Positions 1 through 6,512 are shown, counted from the first letter of the stretch. The stretch is DNA of 6,576 bases from an uncultured Thermomicrobiales bacterium (GCA_937891245.1 CALAGB010000409.1:1-6576), one strand, 5' to 3'. The notes: generated by a model not told the origin, from the sequence alone. Numbers and translations are program-made.

Positions 1-2400
1 TCGAACGTTCCCCGGTCGACGATCTATCGCTGGAAACAGGGGCGGACAAGGAGCGCCTACGACCCCGAGAACCTGCTCAGGCTCGCGGATGCGCTCGAAC
101 TGCACAAGATCGACACCAATCAATTGCTGCGTGCGGCCGGTCAACCGACGATCGACGCACTTGCCGGCCACCCAAGCGACGAACTGCGGGAACTGCTGCA
201 ACGCTGGCAGAAGCCGATCCGCAATAACTTGCCGGCACCGCTCACCTCGTTCGTCGGACGTGAGGCTGAGATCGACAAGCTATGCGAACTGCTTCCCCAG
301 CGGTACGTCCGGCTCATAACGCTGACCGGCGCGGGCGGCAGCGGCAAAACCCGCCTGGCGCTACGCGTCGCCGACGAGGCGCTCGACGTCTTCCCCGATG
401 GCGTCTTCTTCGTATCGCTGGCAGCGTTGACCGATCCCCGGCTGATGGTGGCCGCCATCGCCGAGGCGATCGGACTGCGGGATTTCCAGGAAACGCCACT
501 GAAGACGCGTCTGCTCGGCTGGCTGCGTGAGCGCCGGGTCCTGCTTATCCTCGATAACCTCGAACACTTGACCGACGTCGGTCCAGAGATCGTCGAGCTG
601 CTGAGCGCGGCCCGCGAGTTGACGATCGTGGCGACGAGTCGCGTGCCGTTACGACTCATCCCCGAGTACGAATGGCCGGTGTCGCCGTTGCCGCTACCCG
701 AGGCGAGCGATGGTCACGGGCGCCGGGCGCTCCGCCGGCTCCGCGAAAATCCGGCGATCGATCTCTTCGTCCAACGCGGCGAGGCGGTTCGCTACGTGCT
801 CGATGATGACGATCTGCCGGCAATCGCGCAGATCTGCACCCGGCTCGACGGCCTGCCGCTGGCGATCGAGCTGGCCGCCGTGCAACTGCGCGGGCGAAAC
901 CCGGAACGGCTGCTGGCGGAGTTCCCGACCGCACTCGAACTGACCGGCGTCGGACAACGCGATCTACCGGAGCGCCAGCAAACGTTGCGGGCGACGATCG
1001 CCTGGAGCGTCAATCTCCTGCCGGATCGGGCGCGTACCCTCCTGCTGCAATTGAGTGTCTTCGCCGGAGGTTGGACCGAGGATGCCGCCCGCCTCGTCTG
1101 TCAGGCCACAACCGCCGATCTTGAACGGCTGACCAACGCGAACCTGATCCAACGAACCGTGAGCGCGAGCGGCACGGCCCGCTACGTGATGCTCGAAACG
1201 ATCCGCGAATATGGGATTGAACAACTCGCCGCCAGCGGCAACGAGCATTCCGCACGCGAACGTCACGCCCGCACCTTCCTCGCGCTCGCCGAATCGGCCC
1301 CACCCTACGTCCCCGAAACCCGCACCACCGACTGGTACGACCGCATCCACGCCGACATCGACAATATCCGCGCGGCACTGGATTGGGCGGAATCCAGCAA
1401 CGACCGCCAACTACTCGCACGCCTCACCGTGGCGATGTGGCCCTACTGGCATGAATACCAGCAGGTGCACGAAGGACGCCGGCGGCTCAAGATCATTGTG
1501 AACCACGGCGACGAACTCGATCCGCGACTACGCGCGATGGCATTCACCGGCGCAGGGACACTTGCCGCCGTGCAATCGGCATATGACGTGGGGCTGGCAT
1601 ACGGACAGGAAGCGCTGGCACTCTGGCAGCAACTCGCCGATCATCGCGGCCAGGCGTTGATTCTCCAGCAGCTCGGCTGGGTCGCCCTCATGAGCGGCAA
1701 CTTGGAGCAGGCCATCGAGCTGTTTCAAGCATTGGTTGAGCACTGGCGAGCAACCGGCGATCCGCTTGGCATTGCCGGTGGTTTGGGTAGTCTGGCCGCC
1801 GCGACCTATATCAGCGGGGATTTCGATGCGGCGTTGCCATACCTGCTGGAGGCCGACCGGCTTCAGCGTGAAGCTGGCGATGAGCCCGGAATCGCGCGCT
1901 CACTCTGCGACCTCGGGCTCCATGCAATGCTGCAAGGCGATGCCGCCGGAGCGATTCCATTGCTGAGCGAAGCAGTCGACCGCTTGCAGGCCGTGAGAAG
2001 CGTTTTTCTCATGGTACGAACCAAATTCTATCTTGCCACCGCATTCTGCCTGAACGGGCAGCTCGATGAGGCACTCGACATCTACCTCGATCTCCTTCGG
2101 CTCCACGAAGAGATCGACGATCGTGCTGAGCTCTCGTTGACCCTTCTTGGCTTCGCCGCCGTGGCTCACCGCCAGGGCAACGCTCGCCGCTCCGCCATCC
2201 TCTGCGGCGCGGTCGATCCCATTCTCCAATCCAGCCGTGTCGCGCTCCCGCCCACCGTGAAGTCCCTCTATGACCACGAAGTCAGCCTCGTCCTCCAACA
2301 AATCGACCCGCCCACCTTCGCCCAAGCCTTCGCCGAGGGCACGGCGATGACGATGGAGGAGGCGATTCGGTTTGCAAGAGCGGGAGCGACAAACATTTAG
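1..2400 (+). CDS. HTH-STAND (NB-ARC) ATPase-TPR transcriptional regulator, 5' end cut by the window
   Basis: The frame is open from base 1 to the TAG at 2398-2400 (799 codons), so the true start lies upstream; the in-frame TTG at 124 is not needed as a start. Window residues 1-41 read as the recognition part of an XRE-type helix-turn-helix (STIYRWKQGR, then LLRLADALEL). An NB-ARC/STAND ATPase follows: Walker A GAGGSGKT at 110-117, Walker B LLILDN at 181-186, ATSR at about 211-214 and GLPLA at 284-288. Residues about 319-437 are the usual winged-helix continuation (LPERQQTLRATIAWS, then YVMLETIREYG). TPR-like helical repeats occupy about 546-731, and the tail (LPPTVKSLYDHEV...GTAMTMEEAIRFA) is typical of this family. 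STAND proteins are ATP-driven switches that multimerise after ligand sensing by the repeats; here the output is presumably the N-terminal DNA-binding domain, since no C-terminal LuxR domain is present. The ligand and targets are unknown. It is cytoplasmic by inference and lies 149 bp upstream of a secreted-protein gene on the same strand. Confidence 0.93.
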   Translation, partial: SNVPRSTIYRWKQGRTRSAYDPENLLRLADALELHKIDTNQLLRAAGQPTIDALAGHPSDELRELLQRWQKPIRNNLPAPLTSFVGREAEIDKLCELLPQRYVRLITLTGAGGSGKTRLALRVADEALDVFPDGVFFVSLAALTDPRLMVAAIAEAIGLRDFQETPLKTRLLGWLRERRVLLILDNLEHLTDVGPEIVELLSAARELTIVATSRVPLRLIPEYEWPVSPLPLPEASDGHGRRALRRLRENPAIDLFVQRGEAVRYVLDDDDLPAIAQICTRLDGLPLAIELAAVQLRGRNPERLLAEFPTALELTGVGQRDLPERQQTLRATIAWSVNLLPDRARTLLLQLSVFAGGWTEDAARLVCQATTADLERLTNANLIQRTVSASGTARYVMLETIREYGIEQLAASGNEHSARERHARTFLALAESAPPYVPETRTTDWYDRIHADIDNIRAALDWAESSNDRQLLARLTVAMWPYWHEYQQVHEGRRRLKIIVNHGDELDPRLRAMAFTGAGTLAAVQSAYDVGLAYGQEALALWQQLADHRGQALILQQLGWVALMSGNLEQAIELFQALVEHWRATGDPLGIAGGLGSLAAATYISGDFDAALPYLLEADRLQREAGDEPGIARSLCDLGLHAMLQGDAAGAIPLLSEAVDRLQAVRSVFLMVRTKFYLATAFCLNGQLDEALDIYLDLLRLHEEIDDRAELSLTLLGFAAVAHRQGNARRSAILCGAVDPILQSSRVALPPTVKSLYDHEVSLVLQQIDPPTFAQAFAEGTAMTMEEAIRFARAGATNI

Positions 2401-2420
2401 GGCCTCAATTCTTCAGCGAT

Positions 2421-2450
2421 GTTCCCATTTGTTCCATTCCGTTCCAATTC
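2421..2450 (+). promoter_or_regulatory. Three GTTCC direct repeats at 10-bp spacing; candidate operator
   Basis: GTTCC begins at 2421, 2431 and 2441, exactly one helical turn apart, within a pyrimidine-rich stretch. A further GTTCCAA begins at 2501, six turns later. The last two repeats form a 20-bp unit (GTTCCATTCCGTTCCAATTC, 2431-2450) that recurs at 3328-3347 with 17 of 20 matches. Both copies lie upstream of secreted-protein genes. Helically phased direct repeats are typical of sites bound cooperatively by regulators on one face of the DNA. The role as an operator is inference. The rest of the 2401-2549 gap holds no clear gene, terminator or strong promoter. Confidence 0.4.
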
Positions 2451-2533
2451 CCTTTCTCTACCGCCATCGATCAGCCGCATAAGCTAATCTCACGTCATGA
2501 GTTCCAACTGTCTAGTCGGCGAATGAACGCGAG

Positions 2534-2539
2534 AGGGGA
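2534..2539 (+). promoter_or_regulatory. Ribosome binding site that decides the start at 2550
   Basis: AGGGGA lies 10 nt before the ATG at 2550. An in-frame ATG at 2523 lies upstream of this site and has no purine-rich stretch at the right distance. Starting at 2550 also places a basic MRKKTKQ segment directly before the hydrophobic core of the signal peptide, so 2550 is preferred. Confidence 0.55.
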
Positions 2540-2549
2540 CTTTCGAATA

Positions 2550-3098
2550 ATGCGCAAGAAAACCAAACAAGCGACTGTCTTGGTTGTCACGTTGATGCTG
2601 ACGATGGCGGTTTTCGTACCCGGCGTGGCGGCTCAATCTCCGTGGAGTCCGCGAACGCAATCGGATCAGCAATCGCTTTGTAAGGGCTACATCTGGTGCG
2701 AAGGACTGCAAGGGTCGGGAATCGTCTTGTCCAGTCGATTTGGCCGGGCGAGCGGTTACGTCACGCTTCAAATTGACACCTTTGCCGGAGAGTCCCGCTC
2801 GGATGAACTGTGGTACGCGGGTGGGAACGTTTCGCTCGAAGGATTCCCGCTGGGCTCCTTCACCTCCAGCGCAATTTGGACGGACAACATCGTTGAGAAT
2901 TGCCTGACGAGTTGCGTCTACGAGGTCAGAGGCGAAGGCACACTGAACCACAGGAATGTCACGTTTATGCTGACGTACGAGCCGAACACAGGCGTGCTGA
3001 CATTCAACGCGTGGGACGCACGGTCGTACGCGAACGTGGGCGCACTTCAGGGCCAATATTACGGGAACATGACCATCCACTCGCCGTGGGAGTATTAG
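2550..3098 (+). CDS. Small secreted protein of unknown function (182 aa)
   Basis: I do not recognise this family. The first 30 or so residues are a clear Sec signal peptide: basic MRKKTKQ, a hydrophobic core (VLVVTLMLTMAVFVPGV) and a likely cleavage at AA-QS. The mature part is about 155 residues, with alternating hydrophobic/polar stretches and many G, S, T, Y and W residues, suggesting a beta-rich soluble domain. It has four cysteines in two close pairs, CKGYIWC near the mature N-terminus and CLTSC in the middle, which could form disulfides outside the cell. There is no lipobox, transmembrane helix after the signal, or sortase motif, so release to the exterior is the likely fate. The start at 2550 is chosen over the ATG at 2523 because of the ribosome binding site and the signal-peptide shape; 2523 would add nine residues. 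The gene lies between the STAND regulator and a larger secreted protein, all on the same strand. A role in envelope or extracellular processes is only a guess. Confidence 0.75.
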   Translation: MRKKTKQATVLVVTLMLTMAVFVPGVAAQSPWSPRTQSDQQSLCKGYIWCEGLQGSGIVLSSRFGRASGYVTLQIDTFAGESRSDELWYAGGNVSLEGFPLGSFTSSAIWTDNIVENCLTSCVYEVRGEGTLNHRNVTFMLTYEPNTGVLTFNAWDARSYANVGALQGQYYGNMTIHSPWEY

Positions 3099-3103
3099 CG
3101 TTC

Positions 3104-3123
3104 TGACGGCTGCGTTGTCTTTT
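3104..3123 (+). terminator. Weak candidate intrinsic terminator after the small secreted gene
   Basis: A 5-bp stem with two wobble pairs (TGACG 3104-3108 / CGTTG 3113-3117, loop GCTG) is followed by TCTTTT at 3118-3123. It begins 5 bp after the stop codon. The position and T-run fit a terminator, but the stem is short and the call is tentative. Confidence 0.3.
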
Positions 3124-3238
3124 CACGATCGCACATCGATGGACGTGGGAGTCAGAGTATCGAGGCGTTTATGCGACCGCGGCCTCTCTCGCGGGCCAGC
3201 TGTACTGGTCGAGGCCAGATCAGTTGAGGGAGTATGGA

Positions 3239-3269
3239 CCGGGGTGCGGATCATTGATCTCAACCCCGG
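3239..3269 (+). repeat. Inverted repeat / hairpin, 7-bp GC-rich outer stem
   Basis: CCGGGGT (3239-3245) pairs perfectly with ACCCCGG (3263-3269). Inside, GATC 3249-3252 can pair with GATC 3256-3259 across a 3-nt loop, separated from the outer stem by a 3x3 internal loop. No T-run follows. It could be an RNA hairpin of the leader, a factor-dependent stop, or a palindromic protein-binding site. Confidence 0.4.
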
Positions 3270-3327
3270 CAGGCTATCGTGACCAATCACCAAAGCTGTG
3301 GCTGCGTTCATTTGCCTGCACAATTCC

Positions 3328-3347
3328 GTTTCATTTCGTTCCACTTC
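3328..3347 (+). promoter_or_regulatory. Second copy of the 20-bp GTTCC-type motif
   Basis: GTTTCATTTCGTTCCACTTC matches the unit at 2431-2450 at 17 of 20 positions; two of the three differences are C-to-T transitions. The half-units GTTTC (3328) and GTTCC (3338) keep the 10-bp phase. It lies 182 bp before the ATG at 3530. Its place upstream of the second secreted-protein gene suggests a shared regulator; this is inference from two copies only. Confidence 0.4.
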
Positions 3348-3369
3348 GAATGGCTCGCGCCCGTTACCC

Positions 3370-3464
3370 CCCGGCTGCTTGTTACGCTCACCCTGAGTTT
3401 CTCCATCGGCCTGCCCAGCCGTGAAGGGCCCGGTTCAAGCAGCCGGGCCTGGGGGCTGGCTGCT
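3370..3464 (+). repeat. Competing inverted repeats in the leader; possible RNA switch
   Basis: CCCGGCTGCTTG (3370-3381) is the exact reverse complement of CAAGCAGCCGGG (3436-3447), a 12-bp inverted repeat with a 54-nt spacer. The downstream arm can also form two local hairpins: GGCCCGG 3427-3433 with CCGGGCC 3443-3449 (9-nt loop), or AGCAGCC 3438-3444 with GGCTGCT 3458-3464 (13-nt loop). These pairings are mutually exclusive. The last arm ends 50 nt before the ribosome binding site at 3515. A conformational switch is speculative. Confidence 0.35.
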
Positions 3465-3514
3465 GGATTCCCGGAGATCATGCGCTGAGCATCTTGGGCA
3501 TTGTTGGGCGATAT

Positions 3515-3521
3515 GGGGGAG
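3515..3521 (+). promoter_or_regulatory. Ribosome binding site that decides the start at 3530
   Basis: GGGGGAG lies 8 nt before the ATG at 3530. The frame extends upstream to a TTG at 3494, but that codon has no good purine-rich site and would put 12 glycine-rich residues before the signal peptide. Confidence 0.65.
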
Positions 3522-3529
3522 ACGGGTCG

Positions 3530-5803
3530 ATGATTAACCGATACCGATGGGGGTTCTTTACGCTTGTGGCAACGCTCATTACCTTGCTGCCGCTGGCTCA
3601 GCTTGGGCTCGCCGTTCAACCGGCCCTGGCGGACACGGCGATCAGTGATCCGCACTTCCAGGCAACCTGGGCCTATACCGATCAGGTCGTCGCCTCACAG
3701 CAAGTTAACCGCACCTGGATGTGGGGCCCACAACCGAACGGTGCCGCCATCGTCGAGCCGTACTGGGATTCGCTCACCGGCTGGCGACTCGTCCAGTATT
3801 TCGACAAGACGCGCATGGAGATCACCAATCCGGGTGGCGATCAGTCGTCTATCTGGTACGTCACCAATGGCCTGCTGGCGAAGGAGTTGATCACTGGCAA
3901 TATGCAGATCGGTGACGACAAATTCGTGCAATATGCGCCCGCGCAGGTAAATGTGGCTGGTGATGCCAACGACCCGAACGGCCCAACTTACGCAACCTTC
4001 AATACGCTGATGAGCCTAGCAGCCAACCCGGATGGCTCGACGATCACGCAGACCGTCAACCGGAGCGGTACCCTGGTGACTGATTCCTCGCTTGCGAGCT
4101 ATGGGGTGACAGCGCAGAATGTCGGTTCACTCACCAACCATACGGTCGCGTCCGTCTTTTGGGATTTCATGAACAGCACCGGACTTGTCGAGCAGAATGG
4201 ACAGACCAGCACCGGCCAGCTTTTTCAGAATCCGTTCTACGCCACCGGCTATCCGCTGACTGAGCCGTACTGGACGCATGTGCTCGTCGGTGGAGTACAA
4301 AAGCTGGTGTTGGTGCAGGTCTTCGAACGGCGCGTCCTGACCTACACGCCGGATAATTCGGACGGCTGGAAAGTCGAGGCGGGCAACGTTGGCCAACACT
4401 ACTACACCTGGCGTTATACGCAGCTGCAACAGGTCGCTATGCCGGTGCAAGATTTGAACACAACCCCGGCGAGCGTTCATAGCTGCGGGCCGTCCAACTG
4501 GAACGGCACCGAGCCGCAAGCCGATCTGTTCTACGGTCAACACGTGACGCTCGTGCACCAGGAAACGCACTGCCGCGTATTCAACGCGCAGGACGGTGTC
4601 TGGTGGGATCAGGCGCTCGGAACGGTAACGGTCTACGCTGGAAACGCCACCTCCGGCACTCCGCTCGATACCCAGCCTGAGACCGACTTTATGGTCTTCC
4701 ACGAACCATCTGACTTCTGGGGCGGCGCCGTTGGCTGGAACACATCTGGTGTGCAACTGCTCTATGACCATCGCAGCGTCGCCAACGGATGGGAAAACAC
4801 GAACTCAACATCGAACAACACATGGTCGTGGGAACAGACCGCCGATACGAACCCGCCCCAATCCATGAGTGGAAGCTTCCCCGGACACCCGATGATCTGT
4901 CCGCTCGATAGCTGGACCGCGTCGTCCCAGGCATTCGGGATGAGCTTCAGCACACGACTCGACCCAAACTCGCTGGCAGGGGCGCCCACCGGAACGATTC
5001 CCTATGTCTTCGACGTGACCGGGGTCAATCTTGACACGATCGATCTTGTGCAGGCCGTCACCCTGCCGCCTGGGGCAACGCTCGGCCACTTCCAGACCGG
5101 CAACTGTCTCTTCGTCTATATGAATCCTGCCAGCGCGGCCGGGCAATACACCGTGATTCTCAAGCTCCCGGACGGCCGCCACATGTCGACCGCGTTCGAC
5201 TTCCTCCCGGCAATCGGTGCGGCATCCGGTGAAGGCAGCGTCGAGTACAAATCGACGATGGACGACCTGAACACCTACGCCGGCACACTCGTTACAAACT
5301 CAGTGAGCGATGGTGTCGAGAATATCCAGGCAACCGGATTCGGCGACGATGGCGGCTGGGCGAACGCGGGTGCGAAACGCGCGGACTTCGGTGACTCGAG
5401 TGTCAGCCTCGATGTGCGACAGGTTACCGCCGGTGGTAGCTCGAATGCCTGCCTGGACGCCCGAGCGCTCTTCGCTGGCGCGAAAAACGACTACCTCGTA
5501 CTCTGCCTGCTCAGTTCCGGCGAAACCGTCGCCCAACACCGCTATTCGTCGAACGGTGCGATCTATTACGCGACGCTCTTCGATCGTGCGGCCCGGCCGG
5601 GGACCAACCCGATGACCGACTGGAACACGCTCAAGATCGTCTCCAAGGGAGACGTGGCCTGGTTCTACATCAACGACACACTCGTCGGATCAGCCCAACT
5701 CGCGGCACAGGATCAGGGAACGATCGGTTTTTCAGTCACGAGCACCGGAGATAGCCCCATGTCATGGCAGTTCAGGAATTTGGTGGTGAAATCGCTACAA
5801 TAG
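3530..5803 (+). CDS. Modular secreted protein: Chloroflexota-type VQYF repeat modules plus C-terminal ConA-like domain (757 aa)
   Basis: Residues 1-34 are a Sec signal peptide (MINRYRW, hydrophobic core, cleavage at ALA-DT). Residues about 40-135 hold RTWMWGP, EPYW and RLVQYFDKTRMEI (86-98), then YVTNGLLAKELITGNMQIGD; residues about 205-297 hold NPFYATGYPLTEPYW, VLVQVFERRVLTYTPDN (260-276) and GNVGQHYYTWRY. I know these paired modules from exported proteins of Thermomicrobia and related Chloroflexota; their function is not established. Residues about 310-565 are unrecognised, with four cysteines (319, 348, 457, 526) that could form two disulfides. From about 569 to the end (SVEYKSTMDDLN...WNTLKIVSKGDVAWFYINDTLVGSA...GTIGFSV) the pattern fits a concanavalin-A-like/DUF1080-like jelly-roll, a fold often binding carbohydrate; cysteines 641 and 659 lie here. 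No membrane anchor, lipobox or sorting signal is seen, and I see no catalytic motif. It may be an extracellular binding or surface protein. The stop lies 13 bp from the end of the convergent PPOX gene. Confidence 0.9.
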   Translation: MINRYRWGFFTLVATLITLLPLAQLGLAVQPALADTAISDPHFQATWAYTDQVVASQQVNRTWMWGPQPNGAAIVEPYWDSLTGWRLVQYFDKTRMEITNPGGDQSSIWYVTNGLLAKELITGNMQIGDDKFVQYAPAQVNVAGDANDPNGPTYATFNTLMSLAANPDGSTITQTVNRSGTLVTDSSLASYGVTAQNVGSLTNHTVASVFWDFMNSTGLVEQNGQTSTGQLFQNPFYATGYPLTEPYWTHVLVGGVQKLVLVQVFERRVLTYTPDNSDGWKVEAGNVGQHYYTWRYTQLQQVAMPVQDLNTTPASVHSCGPSNWNGTEPQADLFYGQHVTLVHQETHCRVFNAQDGVWWDQALGTVTVYAGNATSGTPLDTQPETDFMVFHEPSDFWGGAVGWNTSGVQLLYDHRSVANGWENTNSTSNNTWSWEQTADTNPPQSMSGSFPGHPMICPLDSWTASSQAFGMSFSTRLDPNSLAGAPTGTIPYVFDVTGVNLDTIDLVQAVTLPPGATLGHFQTGNCLFVYMNPASAAGQYTVILKLPDGRHMSTAFDFLPAIGAASGEGSVEYKSTMDDLNTYAGTLVTNSVSDGVENIQATGFGDDGGWANAGAKRADFGDSSVSLDVRQVTAGGSSNACLDARALFAGAKNDYLVLCLLSSGETVAQHRYSSNGAIYYATLFDRAARPGTNPMTDWNTLKIVSKGDVAWFYINDTLVGSAQLAAQDQGTIGFSVTSTGDSPMSWQFRNLVVKSLQ

Positions 5804-5816
5804 TCAGCGACGTTCA

Positions 5817-6254
5817 TCATGGTTCGATTGCGCCCCAGCCAGTTACATGCTGGGGCGTAATTGCGATCACCGGCGCGTCCTCAAGGCGCATCGCGCGGTA
5901 TTGCGAGTAGCGCACGCGCAGCAACGCGATAATGCCCGCATGCTCCGGATCATCCGGCCCGAACATGGTCACCGGCCCACGTACATGCAGCCAGGCGAGG
6001 CGGGACCAGTCGGTATCGTCGTAGCGGTCGATGATGAGGGCGGCGCGGTGGGTCGCTTCGATATTGCTCACGCGTTGGAGGGTGCGGCCGGGGCGCTTCG
6101 GTTTCTCGTCGATGGCGATGTAGAAGCGCTCGCCGTCGCAGGCGTAGCAGACCGGCATGACGTGCGACTCGCCGCTGGCGCTCGTCGTCGCCAGATGCCC
6201 GATCCGTTGTGCCTGCACGAAGCGGAGTTGCGCGTCTGTCAGCCTCGCGGTCAT
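5817..6254 (-). CDS. PPOX-class FMN/F420-binding enzyme, Rv0121-like family (145 aa)
   Basis: The protein has the split beta-barrel pattern of the pyridoxamine-5'-phosphate-oxidase-like superfamily: RIGHLATTSASGESHVMPVCYACDG (17-41), YIAIDEKPKR (45-54), NIEATHRAALIIDRYDDTDW (64-83), RYSQYR (115-120) and a closing VTGWGAIEP. The K-P-K-R stretch and the D-x-Y-D-D-x-D-W segment match the 'PPOX class probable F420-dependent enzyme, Rv0121 family' as I remember it. Such proteins bind a flavin or deazaflavin and carry out redox reactions in the cytoplasm; the substrate here is unknown. The length is normal for the family and the gene looks intact. The ATG (complement of 6252-6254) has a strong GGAGGG site (complement of 6261-6266) 6 nt upstream. 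The gene converges on the secreted-protein gene with 13 bp between the stops. FMN rather than F420 as cofactor cannot be excluded from sequence alone. Confidence 0.9.
   Translation of the reverse strand: MTARLTDAQLRFVQAQRIGHLATTSASGESHVMPVCYACDGERFYIAIDEKPKRPGRTLQRVSNIEATHRAALIIDRYDDTDWSRLAWLHVRGPVTMFGPDDPEHAGIIALLRVRYSQYRAMRLEDAPVIAITPQHVTGWGAIEP
5827..5861 (+). terminator. 13-bp hairpin at the convergent gene junction; candidate transcription stop
   Basis: Positions 5827-5839 pair with 5849-5861 around a 9-nt loop. The core CGCCCCAGC / GCTGGGGCG is perfect, and the outer ATTG/TAAT pairs include one G-U that is good only in plus-strand RNA. It begins 23 bp after the stop of the secreted gene and lies inside the last codons of the opposite-strand PPOX gene. 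There is no T-run, so if it stops transcription it does so without the classic tail. Confidence 0.4.
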
Positions 6255-6288
6255 GGTCGGCCCTCCATTGCAGGTACCGAATTTCTCT

Positions 6289-6421
6289 CGCAGAGGCGGG
6301 GGGTTGTCATCCTGAGGCCGCAGCCGAAGAATCTCCTCCTCGTATCCCCTAACGCGATGTAGGATTGACGAAAAAGAGATCCCTCACTGCGGTTCAGGAT
6401 GACAAAAACTGCGTCTCTGCG
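6289..6421. repeat. Palindromic intergenic element, MITE/REP-like, GTCATCCTGA type
   Basis: TTGTCATCCTGA (6304-6315) is exactly reverse-complemented by TCAGGATGACAA (6394-6405). Inward, the arms continue as imperfect inverted repeats: CCGCAG...GAATCTC (about 6318-6334) against GAGATCCCTCACTGCGG (6376-6392). Outward, CGCAGAG 6289-6295 pairs with CTCTGCG 6415-6421. The centre (TATCCCCTA...TAGGAT) is also partly palindromic, so the unit could fold into one long hairpin. I recognise the GTCATCCTGAGc-GCAG-cGAAGgATCTC theme as a dispersed intergenic repeat of many environmental bacteria, including Chloroflexota, which also produces spurious reading frames. No transposase or clear target-site duplication is visible. 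Confidence 0.7.
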
Positions 6422-6453
6422 CGAGTCAATTCCCCTCGTCCACGCGGCACGAC

Positions 6454-6483
6454 TTGACAGGCACGCTCCGCATTCGCAAAAAT
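6454..6483 (+). promoter_or_regulatory. Candidate sigma70-type promoter for the gene at 6513
   Basis: A perfect TTGACA (-35) at 6454-6459 is followed after 18 bp by AAAAAT at 6478-6483, a 4/6 match to the -10 consensus. Transcription would start near 6490 and leave a short leader of about 20 nt before the ATG at 6513. The -35 box is good and the -10 box mediocre. Confidence 0.45.
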
Positions 6484-6512
6484 CCGAAGACATGCGGCTA
6501 GGAGGACGCGCC

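Larger units (their letters stand above)
3099..3529. other. Gene-free, hairpin-rich intergenic region and leader of the large secreted gene
   Basis: No convincing coding sequence is present. Visible structures: GGCCTC 3181-3186 with GAGGCC 3211-3216, enclosing GGCCAG 3194-3199 / CTGGTC 3205-3210 (one G-U pair); a 7-bp stem CCGGGGT 3239-3245 / ACCCCGG 3263-3269 with an inner GATC/GATC stem; the 20-bp motif copy at 3328-3347; and a cluster of competing inverted repeats at 3370-3464. None has a following T-run, so they are not obvious intrinsic terminators. In GC-rich DNA some such stems arise by chance. Confidence 0.5.

Noticed and set aside
124..126. TTG as the start codon of the STAND regulator
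   Set aside because: The same frame is open to base 1 and encodes helix-turn-helix sequence before this codon, so the gene begins outside the window.
964..1410. 148-codon minus-strand frame inside the STAND gene
   Set aside because: It is antisense to the winged-helix region that carries the conserved LPERQQTLRATIAWS and METIREYG-type motifs, so it is a shadow frame.
3239..3269. Intrinsic terminator for the small secreted gene
   Set aside because: The stem is good but no T-run follows, and it lies about 140 bp after the stop; kept only as an inverted repeat.
3139..3282. 47-codon plus-strand frame starting MDVGVRVSRR in the intergenic region
   Set aside because: No ribosome binding site before the ATG, arginine-rich composition typical of chance GC-rich frames, and it overlaps the hairpins at 3181-3269.
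3308..3655. 115-codon minus-strand frame
   Set aside because: It overlaps the start and signal peptide of the secreted gene and has no recognisable domain; it looks like a shadow frame.
4127..4771. 214-codon minus-strand frame inside the secreted-protein gene
   Set aside because: It lies wholly within the well-supported plus-strand gene, whose family motifs fix the correct frame; its product is histidine/arginine/valine-rich with no family pattern.
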